5,054 nt of DNA, taken from positions 1-5,054 of the forward strand of contig JAFMSC010000345.1 in assembly GCA_017353825.1 (NCBI GenBank). The letters run 5' to 3'. The stretch comes from Hyphomicrobiaceae bacterium. Its GTDB lineage: Bacteria; Pseudomonadota; Alphaproteobacteria; Rhizobiales; Hyphomicrobiaceae. The translations under genes were made by a program, and so were the position numbers. The notes beneath the pieces are model-generated. The model was not told where the DNA came from. It worked only from the letters and a program-made list of their open reading frames with translations, and made no database searches. Positions 1 through 5,023 of the stretch are shown one piece after another; position 1 is the stretch's first letter; each line of letters opens with the position of its first letter.

Positions 1-1
1 G

Positions 2-193
2 TTTCTCTTCACTGGCTTGGCACTCGTGTTCACCGGCACCATCATCGAGAACGACTTCTGGGAGACCCGCCTCTTGCACGCCGGCCTGTGCAGCATGTTA
101 CTCGCCGGGGTCGCCTTGACCTTCCTGCTCGCGGGCGGGATCCTCACCATCGTCCAGAGGGTGCGCGACTACTTGCGGAAGAGCCGTCCGTGA
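2..193 (+). CDS. C-terminal end of an integral membrane protein, possibly CDP-alcohol phosphatidyltransferase family (5' end outside window)
   Basis: This frame is open from the window edge to a TGA at 191-193 and encodes the last 63 residues of a protein. Two hydrophobic stretches are visible (about residues 1-15 and 27-50, the second containing LLAGVALTFLLAGGIL), separated by a short polar loop with acidic residues. The protein ends in a basic tail, IVQRVRDYLRKSRP. A final membrane helix running into an LT-x-x-QR-type basic tail resembles the C-terminus of CDP-alcohol phosphatidyltransferases, which make phospholipid headgroups at the inner membrane. The catalytic DG-x2-AR motif of that family would lie outside the window, so the assignment is only a guess from the tail. 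Another polytopic membrane protein is equally possible. That it is a real coding end is more certain than its identity: the hydrophobic pattern is typical and the alternative frames read as arginine-rich noise. Confidence 0.6.
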   Translation, partial: FLFTGLALVFTGTIIENDFWETRLLHAGLCSMLLAGVALTFLLAGGILTIVQRVRDYLRKSRP

Positions 194-324
194 TCGACGA
201 CGTGCGTATCGCGCCCCTAAAGCTGCGGCTGATCTCGGCCGAGAAGCAGCTCGCCGACCTCTGCGCTGATGAAGGTTTTGCGCTGCATGGCAGGAAGCCG
301 GGAGCCCGAGAATCCGGGGACTAG
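190..324 (+). CDS. Doubtful small ORF, 44 aa, overlapping the upstream stop codon
   Basis: A GTG at 190-192 overlaps the preceding TGA as GTGA, the arrangement expected of translational coupling. A purine-rich GGAAGAG at 177-183 sits 6 nt upstream as a possible ribosome binding site. The product would begin MIDDVRIAPLKLRLISAE, reads like an amphipathic helix for about 28 residues, then becomes glycine/arginine-rich and ends at TAG 322-324. I recognise no family. It could be a small gene, the 5' remnant of a longer gene broken by a frameshift, or chance. The sequence after about residue 28 looks non-coding, which favours a remnant or chance. Confidence 0.22.
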   Translation: MIDDVRIAPLKLRLISAEKQLADLCADEGFALHGRKPGARESGD

Positions 325-791
325 GGCAGGCGCCCCTGAATGCGGTCAAGGGTCCACTCGACACGGTCAAGGTGCCTGTTGACGCGATCGAGCCGGGTGC
401 TCCACGCGCACGACAGGGTAGCCTCGCCCAAGCAACCGCGCCAACCGAGGGAGCCAGTGAACTCACGCCATCTCATTGATCAAGTACGGGATCGCGCAGA
501 TCGGTCTGCCTTACACCAAGGTCAAGTTCGTCTCCGAACGGGTACGAGCGGAGGCGGACAATCGCAGCAGAGAGAATGGCCTCCAGATCAGAACGCGACG
601 AGGTTCATCAGATCGAACGCCTCGCCCAAGTTCTCCCGGCCGGTCATTGCCGCTTCCCTTGCTTCTCGGCCGGCCTCGGCGAGACCTACACCCCGAGATG
701 CTGCACGGCGGATATGTCGCGGGCTGCGCCCCACCCCTGGCTGCTGCCTCCGTAAGCATAACCAACTCGGACCGCTGCCAGGTCATCGCCA
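325..791. other. Gene-poor interval between the left membrane-protein gene and trmL
   Basis: No ORF here looks like a real protein. The long plus-strand frames are arginine-, serine- and proline-rich and run on antisense into trmL, as expected of GC-rich non-coding sequence. A stretch at 461-540 reads THAISLIKYGIAQIGLPYTK in one frame and looks protein-like for about 30 residues before degenerating, so it may be a gene remnant. I could not assign it to a family. The only other structure is an imperfect 21-bp repeat near 340-400, listed separately. I see no tRNA and no clear terminator hairpin with a T-tract. Confidence 0.5.
338..400 (-). repeat. Imperfect 21-bp tandem repeat encoding three leucine heptads on the minus strand
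   Basis: The first two units share GGTCAAGG followed by a divergent stretch at the same 21-bp register; the third is more degenerate (GATCGAG). Read on the minus strand in the frame that stops at TAG (complement of 321-323), the units give LDRVNRH, LDRVEWT and LDRIQGR, a clean seven-residue period typical of a coiled coil. The nearest in-frame ATG is the complement of 474-476, giving a 51-residue ORF with no other recognisable content. It could be the tail of a small coiled-coil protein or of an eroded gene. Its expression is unsupported. Confidence 0.35.
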
Positions 792-1250
792 TCAGAGCGG
801 GAACCCTCGTGTCTGCCGCAGCGCCTCGCCCAGCACCATGGCGGCGGCCACCGCCACATTGAGCGAGCGAAGACCGGCGCGCATGGGGATACGCACGCGG
901 GCAGATGAGGCCCAGTGTACGGACTCCGGCACCCCGGCGCTCTCGCGGCCGAGGAGCAGCCAATCCGAGGCCTGGAACGCGAAGCTTGTATAGAGCATCT
1001 CGGCCCGCGTGGTGAGCAGGACGAGGCGCGAGCCGTCACACCGCTGCGCCGCTAGGAAATCGGCAAGGCTCGCGTGCCGAGTAAGCTCGACGTGCGCCAA
1101 ATAGTCGAGCCCGGCACGCCTGAGCGCCCGGTCGGTCATGTCGAAACCGGTCGGTGCGATCACGTCGACACCGACCCCCATACACGCCGCCAGGCGCAGT
1201 ATGGTCCCCGTGTTCTGGGCGATGTCGGGCTGGTAGAGGGCGAAGCGCAT
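792..1250 (-). CDS. trmL: tRNA (cytidine/uridine-34 2'-O)-methyltransferase, SPOUT family
   Basis: The 152-residue product matches the size of TrmL (E. coli protein about 157 residues). Known TrmL transfers a methyl group from S-adenosylmethionine to the ribose 2'-OH of the wobble nucleotide 34 of tRNA-Leu isoacceptors in the cytoplasm. The three conserved SpoU/TrmH-type blocks are visible in order: QNTGTILRLAACMG at residues 12-25, LLLGRESAGVP at 98-108 and IPMRAGLRSLNVAVAAAMV at 121-139. The last two form the trefoil-knot cofactor site. The ATG at 1248-1250 was chosen because MRFALYQPDIAQNTG is the usual family N-terminus. Extending upstream to 1376 would add 42 arginine/glycine-rich residues with no family support. 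No strong Shine-Dalgarno is visible before this ATG. The gene is divergent from petA. The stop is the complement of 792-794. The family is clear; the exact tRNA targets are inferred from homology. Confidence 0.92.
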   Translation of the reverse strand: MRFALYQPDIAQNTGTILRLAACMGVGVDVIAPTGFDMTDRALRRAGLDYLAHVELTRHASLADFLAAQRCDGSRLVLLTTRAEMLYTSFAFQASDWLLLGRESAGVPESVHWASSARVRIPMRAGLRSLNVAVAAAMVLGEALRQTRGFPL

Positions 1251-1401
1251 GGGGCATTTTACTGCACCCAACAGCCGCCCGCCGCCCCCCCTGCCGCGAT
1301 GCGCCAAATTGCCCGCGCCCAACCCTCCAAACGGCCTTGTGAAAGCGCAACAGGAGTGCCAAAGATCGCGCGTCAATACGTCCAGTTGGGTGGCCGCGCC
1401 C

Positions 1402-1435
1402 TGTCACTGACAATGCCATGTCACTGACAATGCCA
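1402..1435. repeat. Perfect 17-bp tandem direct repeat, each unit with an internal palindrome
   Basis: TGTCACTGACAATGCCA occurs twice back to back, at 1402-1418 and 1419-1435, with no mismatch. The first 11 bases of each copy form the dyad TGTCA-c-TGACA (1402-1412 and 1419-1429), the symmetry of a dimeric regulator's half-sites. It lies about 150-180 bp before the petA start in the divergent region. It may be a double operator, or a scar or repeated terminal binding site left by a mobile element. No transposase is present to support the second reading. Confidence 0.6.
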
Positions 1436-1573
1436 TCGGCAACCGCGCGGAGCCCTTGCAGGCGGCGCGAACGCGTGGAGCGTCCGCTGAAAAATCGAGG
1501 CTCGCGCAATCGACGGGGTTGCCGGCGCGGCGGCGTCGGCTGGCATGTTCGGGTAGACGGCAGGGTATGCAAA

Positions 1574-1579
1574 AGGAGG
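1574..1579 (+). promoter_or_regulatory. Ribosome binding site AGGAGG that decides the petA start
   Basis: AGGAGG, within AAAAGGAGG, lies 5 nt before the TTG at 1585. It sits inside the coding sequence that would result from the upstream in-frame ATG at 1567. A consensus site at correct spacing for the TTG and none for the ATG argues that translation begins at TTG. Confidence 0.8.
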
Positions 1580-1584
1580 CTGAC

Positions 1585-2160
1585 TTGGCGTCGCAAACCG
1601 CGGAAGAGCCCAACCGGCGCGACTTCATCGTCATCGCTGCTCAAGCCTTTGCGACCGTCGGTGCGGCGGTGGCGCTGTGGCCCTTCATCCACCAGATGAA
1701 CCCGGACGCCTCCACCCAGGCGCTGGCCTCCACGGAAGTCGATATCTCCCCGGTCAAGCCCGGCCAGGCCATCACCGTGCTCTGGCGCGGCAAGCCGGTG
1801 TTTATCCGCAACCGCACGCCCGAGGAGGTGAAGGCCGCCAAGGCGGTCAGGCTCGCCGATCTTAGGGACCAGGCCGCCCGCAATGATGCCCTGCCCGACA
1901 ACGCCAGGGCCACCGACGAGAACCGCAGCAAGCTGGGCAAGGAGAACTGGCTGATCCTGATCGGCATCTGCACCCACCTGGGCTGCATCCCCAAGGGCCA
2001 AAGCATGGGCGATGCCAGGGGCGACTACGGCGGCTGGTTCTGCCCTTGCCACGGGTCGCACTACGACACCGCGGGGCGCATCCGCCAGGGGCCGGCGCCA
2101 CGCAACCTCGAGGTGCCGCCCTACGAGTTCTTGTCCGACACCCAGATCAGAATCGGCTGA
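1585..2160 (+). CDS. petA: Ubiquinol-cytochrome c reductase Rieske iron-sulfur subunit
   Basis: The 191-residue product is the [2Fe-2S] subunit of the cytochrome bc1 complex. Its mobile head takes an electron from ubiquinol at the Qo site and passes it to cytochrome c1 on the periplasmic side. The N-terminus NRRDFIVIAAQAF (residues 10-22) is a twin-arginine motif running into a single membrane anchor to about residue 35, as expected for an uncleaved Tat-exported Rieske protein. Cluster box I is CTHLGC (129-134) and box II is CPCHGSH (153-159). Cluster ligands are Cys129, His131, Cys153 and His156, with Cys134 and Cys155 forming the stabilising disulfide. The Pro loop GPAPRNL follows at 169-175. 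All key residues are intact and the length is normal. TTG was chosen as the start because a consensus AGGAGG lies 5 nt upstream and MASQTAEEPNRRDF is a typical family N-terminus. ATG at 1567 would add six residues and is the alternative. First gene of petABC. Confidence 0.95.
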   Translation: MASQTAEEPNRRDFIVIAAQAFATVGAAVALWPFIHQMNPDASTQALASTEVDISPVKPGQAITVLWRGKPVFIRNRTPEEVKAAKAVRLADLRDQAARNDALPDNARATDENRSKLGKENWLILIGICTHLGCIPKGQSMGDARGDYGGWFCPCHGSHYDTAGRIRQGPAPRNLEVPPYEFLSDTQIRIG

Positions 2161-2164
2161 GGAG
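2160..2164 (+). promoter_or_regulatory. Ribosome binding site of petB overlapping the petA stop
   Basis: AGGAG begins on the last base of the petA TGA and lies 6 nt before the petB ATG at 2171. Ribosomes finishing petA therefore reach the petB site directly, consistent with coupled translation. It fixes the petB start against longer upstream readings, such as from 2012, which would overlap petA. Confidence 0.75.
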
Positions 2165-2170
2165 CCTGAC

Positions 2171-3442
2171 ATGGCCAGCCACGAATCCACCTTCCGGCCC
2201 AGCACCCGCGCCGGCAAGTGGCTCGACGAACGATTGCCGCTGACGCGCATGATGCACGGCCAGTTCGTTGACTTCCCCACGCCGCGCAACATCAACTACC
2301 TGTGGACCACGGGCGGCCTCCTGGTGTTCTTCTTGGGCGTACAGATCGCCACCGGCGTCGCGCTTGCCATGCACTACATTCCGAGCGCTGCCGACGCCTT
2401 CAACAGCGTCGAGGCGATCCGGCGCGACGTGAACTACGGCTGGCTGCTCCGCAACGTCCACATGGTAGGCGCCTCGTTCTTTTTCCTCGCCGCCTACATC
2501 CACATCGGTCGCGGGCTCTACTACGGCTCCTACAAGACCCCGCGCGAGATCCTGTGGATCCTCGGCGTCGTCATCTTCCTGCTCATGATGGCCACCGCCT
2601 TCATGGGCTACTCACTGCCCTGGGGACAGATGAGCTTCTGGGCCGTGACCGTCATCACCAACCTCTTCTCCTCCATCGATTCCGTCATCCCCGGCCTTGG
2701 CACCCGCATCGTGCAGTGGCTGTGGGGCGGCTTCTCGGTGTCGGGCACCACTCTCACGCGCTTCTATGCGCTCCACTACCTCCTGCCGTTCGTGATTGCC
2801 GCGGTCGTGGGCCTGCACATCTGGGCGCTGCACGTTGCGGGTCAGAACAACCCCACCGGCATTGACATCAAGTCGCCAGCCGAGGCAGTGCCCATGACGC
2901 CCTACGCCGTCGTGAAGGACATCTTCGCGCTGTCGGTGTTCGTCTTGCTGTTCGCCTGGTTCGTGTTCTACCTGCCGGATTACCTGGGCCACCCCGACAA
3001 CTACACTGAGGCCAACCCGCTCTCCACCCCGCCGCACATCGTGCCGGAGTGGTACTTCCTGCCCTACTACGCGATCCTGCGCGCCATTCCCAACAAGCTG
3101 CTCGGCGTGATCGCGATGTTCTCGTCGATCCTGCTGCTGATCTTCGTACCCTGGCTCGATACCTCGCGCGTGCGATCGGCCAAGTACCGGCCGGTGTACA
3201 GGGTATTCTTCTGGATGTTCGTCATCTCGGTGATCGCGCTGGGCTACATCGGCTCCAAGCCGCCCGAGGGGGAGTACATCACCTGGGGCCGGGTGTTCAC
3301 CGCCTACTACTTCCTGCATCTGTTGGTAATCCTGCCGATCGTCGGCGTGATCGAGACGCCCAAGCCGCTACCGCGGTCGATCAGCGAGGCCGTACTGGGT
3401 GAGCGGGCGAAACAGAGCGCCACTGCGGGGGGGGTGTCGTGA
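2171..3442 (+). CDS. petB: Ubiquinol-cytochrome c reductase cytochrome b subunit
   Basis: The 423-residue integral membrane protein carries both b hemes and the Qo and Qi quinone sites of the bc1 complex. Eight hydrophobic segments are visible at about residues 45-68, 95-117, 128-150, 196-222, 250-270, 307-327, 345-362 and 375-395. The heme ligands are present as two pairs with 14-residue spacing: His97/His111 in helix B and His202/His216 in helix D. The Qo-site PEWY motif is at 292-295, within a conserved block (GHPDNYTEANPLSTPPHIVP) at 273-292. GYSLPWGQMSFW is at 146-157. The protein is a full-length fused cytochrome b, not the split b6/subunit IV form. Length is in the usual range for proteobacteria. 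ATG 2171 has AGGAG 6 nt upstream and lies 10 nt after petA. The C-terminal tail (about 405-423) is low-complexity and is encoded partly by a run of eight G at 3427-3434. The gene overlaps petC by 4 bp. Confidence 0.97.
   Translation: MASHESTFRPSTRAGKWLDERLPLTRMMHGQFVDFPTPRNINYLWTTGGLLVFFLGVQIATGVALAMHYIPSAADAFNSVEAIRRDVNYGWLLRNVHMVGASFFFLAAYIHIGRGLYYGSYKTPREILWILGVVIFLLMMATAFMGYSLPWGQMSFWAVTVITNLFSSIDSVIPGLGTRIVQWLWGGFSVSGTTLTRFYALHYLLPFVIAAVVGLHIWALHVAGQNNPTGIDIKSPAEAVPMTPYAVVKDIFALSVFVLLFAWFVFYLPDYLGHPDNYTEANPLSTPPHIVPEWYFLPYYAILRAIPNKLLGVIAMFSSILLLIFVPWLDTSRVRSAKYRPVYRVFFWMFVISVIALGYIGSKPPEGEYITWGRVFTAYYFLHLLVILPIVGVIETPKPLPRSISEAVLGERAKQSATAGGVS
3427..3434 (+). repeat. G8 homopolymer at the end of petB, just before petC
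   Basis: Eight consecutive G residues encode part of Ala419, Gly420, Gly421 and the first base of Val422 of cytochrome b. The tract ends 4 nt before the petC GTG. It may serve as the Shine-Dalgarno-like element for petC. Gain of one G, or a -1 ribosomal slip, would put petB in frame with petC. Confidence 0.85.
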
Positions 3443-4317
3443 TTTCCATCAGCAGCGCGAAAGCCGGCGCAGCAGGCTTGCTGCTGGCGGTGGTCCTCGG
3501 CGCCGGCGCCCCGGCGCAGGCTGAGGACGACGGACGCACGCACATCGAGCGCCAGACCTGGACCTTCTCGGGCTTGCTTGGCAAGTTTGACCAGGCCCAG
3601 CTGCAGCGCGGGTTCAAGGTCTACTCGGAGGTGTGCTCGCGTTGCCACGGCGTCAAGCGGCTGGCCTTCCGCAACCTTGTGCAGCCAGGCGGCCCGAGCT
3701 TCTCCGAGGCCGGGGTGAAGTCGCTCGCCGCTGACAAGTACAGGGTCGACGCCGAGCCCAACGAGCAGGGCAAGGTGCTCAAGCGGCCGGCCGTCCTCAC
3801 TGACAACATCCCGCCGCCCTTCAAGAACGAGCAGGAGGCGCGCTCGGTCCAGCCCGGCGGCGCCCTGCCCCCCGACCTGTCGCTGATCGCGCGGGCGCGC
3901 GGGGTCGAGAGCGAGACACCCTTCTACCTCGTGCCCCTCACCATGCTCCGCGACATCCTCAGCGCCTACCAGGAGGCGGGTGTCGACTACCTCTACGCCT
4001 ACCTCACCGGCTACAAGGAGCCGCCCCCGGGCGCCAAGGTGCCGGAGGCGATGAACTACAACGCCGCCTTCCCCGCTCCGCACTTCACCGGCATGCCCAA
4101 CCCGTTCGCGGGGGGCGATGGCCTCGTTACGTACACCGACGGGACGCCCGCCACGGTCGACAACTACGCCCGTGACGTTGCCTCGTTCCTGGCCTGGGCT
4201 GCTGACCCCAGGCTTGAGGAGCGCAAGCGCCTCGGCATTGTGGTCATCGGCTACCTGCTGATCACCGCGATCCTCTTCTACTTTGCCAAGCGCCGCATCT
4301 GGTCCAAGGCGCACTGA
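3439..4317 (+). CDS. petC: Ubiquinol-cytochrome c reductase cytochrome c1 subunit
   Basis: The 292-residue product is the c-type heme subunit of the bc1 complex; it accepts electrons from the Rieske protein and reduces a soluble or membrane cytochrome c in the periplasm. An N-terminal signal peptide is clear: a hydrophobic core, then GAPAQA and a likely cleavage site after residue 28. The mature protein opens EDDGRTHIERQTWTFSG. The heme-attachment motif CSRCH is at 66-70. The sixth heme ligand is probably Met219 in HFTGMPNPF. A single C-terminal membrane helix at about 265-283 (IVVIGYLLITAILFYFAKR) anchors it. The arrangement is complete and ordinary for the family. Translation starts at GTG 3439, which overlaps the petB TGA as GTGA. 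The only purine-rich sequence upstream is the G8 run ending 4 nt before the start. Initiation is therefore probably coupled to petB termination. Last gene of petABC. Confidence 0.96.
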   Translation: MISISSAKAGAAGLLLAVVLGAGAPAQAEDDGRTHIERQTWTFSGLLGKFDQAQLQRGFKVYSEVCSRCHGVKRLAFRNLVQPGGPSFSEAGVKSLAADKYRVDAEPNEQGKVLKRPAVLTDNIPPPFKNEQEARSVQPGGALPPDLSLIARARGVESETPFYLVPLTMLRDILSAYQEAGVDYLYAYLTGYKEPPPGAKVPEAMNYNAAFPAPHFTGMPNPFAGGDGLVTYTDGTPATVDNYARDVASFLAWAADPRLEERKRLGIVVIGYLLITAILFYFAKRRIWSKAH

Positions 4318-4596
4318 ACCGACGTGGACGTGGGCCAACCGCGGCGAGCGTAGCCTGAAGGTCCGTGAAACCGGGCGCGGCCACGGGGCTCGAGGATGAG
4401 GTGACGCCCTGGCCGAGCGTCAGCTCCAGCGTCGCCTCCAGCTGATGGTGTGGTCGGTGCCCATGGCGGGCGCGAGGCCCTTCTCAGCCGCTCACCGGTC
4501 CAATCGCCGTCAAGCCCGCGACCTTGGCGCGCTGCGCCAGCCTACTCCCAACACGGCCGGCTGCGCCGACCCCAAGCACGCCTCATTCACCACCCG
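4318..4596. other. Sequence downstream of petC with no recognisable gene
   Basis: I see no protein family in any frame here. ORFs starting near 4445-4450 are arginine-, serine- and alanine-rich, like other non-coding frames of this DNA. No hairpin followed by a T-tract was found after the petC stop, so the operon's terminator is either factor-dependent or not detectable by eye. This stretch may be the 5' part of the decayed hydrolase gene that follows, but I could not match it to that family's N-terminal region. Confidence 0.45.
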
Positions 4597-4856
4597 GGCC
4601 GGTCGTCTGATGCAGCAGACATGCACCAGGAGATGGGCGACCTGGTCGTTCGACAAGGCCGCCGCCTCCCCATGTCGGTATCATCAATGGCGGCTCGAAC
4701 CATCTTCGACCTGGTGCCGGGCATGTGTTGATGACGGGCACGCCGGCCGGCGCCGGCTGGAGCTGCAAGCCGCCAAGAGGTTCTGAAGCCCGCGACATGC
4801 TCAAGGTGGGGGTCGAGAAGATCGGGTTGCTCCGGAACCCCGTCGCCGATGAGTAG
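4597..4856 (+). pseudogene. Decayed fumarylacetoacetate hydrolase (FAH) family gene, 3' part
   Basis: The best-preserved piece, 4731-4856, reads MTGTPAGAGW, then KPPRGSEARDMLKVGVEK and IGLLRNPVADE before TAG. This is the classic C-terminal end of FAH-family proteins (TGTPAGVG ... KPP ... GD ... V.IEGIG.L.NPV). Just upstream, in a different frame (4711-4722), LVPG stands where the family has L-x-PGD-V-L/I-x-TGTP. Inserting one G after 4722 restores LVPGDVLMTGTPAG exactly, so a one-base deletion is inferred. Further upstream, WSFDKAAASP (4643-4672) lies in a third frame and resembles the family's W-x-K-x-FD block. DAADMHQEMG (4609-4638) resembles the RD-x-Q metal-site block, in the first frame again. 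The spacing between blocks is too short, so sequence is missing as well. Live members are Mg-dependent hydrolases, isomerases or decarboxylases of acylpyruvate-like substrates; the original substrate cannot be told. The C-terminal match is strong, the upstream blocks weaker. Confidence 0.7.
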
Positions 4857-4990
4857 CGGTGCGTGTGCCGAGCGATGCGGCGGCAGCGCGGTTCGCCCGA
4901 GGCCGGCCTCCCGGCGAAAGAGGCCGAGTTGCCGGGGCCGTCCTTGCCGTGTTCCGCGGGTGGGAAGCGCGCGAGGTTGCCGTCAGATTC
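4857..4990. other. Spacer with no recognised feature
   Basis: Between the pseudogene stop and the dyad at 4992 I see no ORF of note, no tRNA and no repeat. The sequence is GC-rich and otherwise featureless. Confidence 0.4.
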
Positions 4991-4991
4991 T

Positions 4992-5014
4992 TGGCTGCGC
5001 TCGAAGCACAGCCA
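4992..5014. promoter_or_regulatory. Dyad/hairpin immediately upstream of a TATAAT
   Basis: The arms TGGCTG (4992-4997) and CAGCCA (5009-5014) pair perfectly. Inside them, after one C/A mismatch, GCT (4999-5001) pairs with AGC (5005-5007) around a CGA loop, giving nine pairs. No T-run follows directly, so a simple intrinsic terminator is unlikely. Its position over the -35/spacer region of the TATAAT at 5018 suggests an operator for a dimeric regulator. A factor-dependent terminator stem is the alternative. Confidence 0.45.
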
Positions 5015-5017
5015 GGC

Positions 5018-5023
5018 TATAAT
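5018..5023 (+). promoter_or_regulatory. Candidate -10 box TATAAT of a plus-strand promoter
   Basis: TATAAT matches the sigma-70 -10 consensus perfectly and stands out in GC-rich DNA. The expected -35 position (about 4994-5001) holds no good TTGACA match. TTGGCT at 4991-4996 is too far, with a 21-nt spacer. If real, the promoter is probably activator-dependent and drives something beyond the right edge. A palindrome TCTTC-tg-GAAGA follows at 5031-5042, near the predicted start of transcription. Confidence 0.4.

Larger units (their letters stand above)
1251..1584. promoter_or_regulatory. Divergent trmL/petA intergenic region
   Basis: These 334 bases separate the trmL start from the petA start, so they should hold the promoters of both. 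Nothing reads convincingly as protein. A C-rich stretch lies at about 1274-1292, and the tandem duplicated palindrome is at 1402-1435. A TTGACG lies on the minus strand (complement of 1371-1376), a possible -35 for trmL, but no good -10 follows. I found no convincing sigma-70 pair for petA either. If the petA transcript begins near the repeat, it has a leader of roughly 150 nt. Confidence 0.5.

Noticed and set aside
476..862. 128-residue plus-strand ORF starting MIKYGIAQIG
   Set aside because: The first 30 residues look protein-like but the rest is low-complexity and runs into trmL antisense. No family could be recognised, so it is noted only as a possible shard.
340..993. 217-residue plus-strand ORF
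   Set aside because: Arginine/serine/proline-rich with no domain, and its 3' part is antisense to trmL, whose product has clear SPOUT motifs.
1337..1366. TTGTGA ... AAAGAT as a plus-strand promoter for petA
   Set aside because: The -10 match is only three of six bases and the spacer is 18 nt; too weak to support.
1251..1376. N-terminal extension of trmL to 1376
   Set aside because: It adds 42 glycine/arginine-rich residues before the conserved MRFALYQPDIAQNTG start of the family.
1456..1584. Extension of petA upstream to TTG 1456
   Set aside because: The added residues are arginine/alanine-rich, unlike any Rieske N-terminus, and would precede the twin-arginine signal by about 50 residues. 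A consensus ribosome site supports the later start.
1036..2295. 419-residue minus-strand ORF across trmL and petA
   Set aside because: It is the mirror frame of well-supported genes on both sides of the divergent region. Composition is arginine/glycine-rich and no motif is present.
3307..4338. 343-residue minus-strand ORF opposite petC
   Set aside because: Antisense shadow of cytochrome c1. Its valine/glycine/glutamate-rich composition follows from codon bias of petC, and no family is recognised.
4746..4757. 12-bp perfect palindrome GCCGGCGCCGGC
   Set aside because: It lies within the codons for the conserved TPAGAG stretch of the FAH remnant and is explained by GC-rich codon choice. No T-tract follows, so it is not called a terminator.
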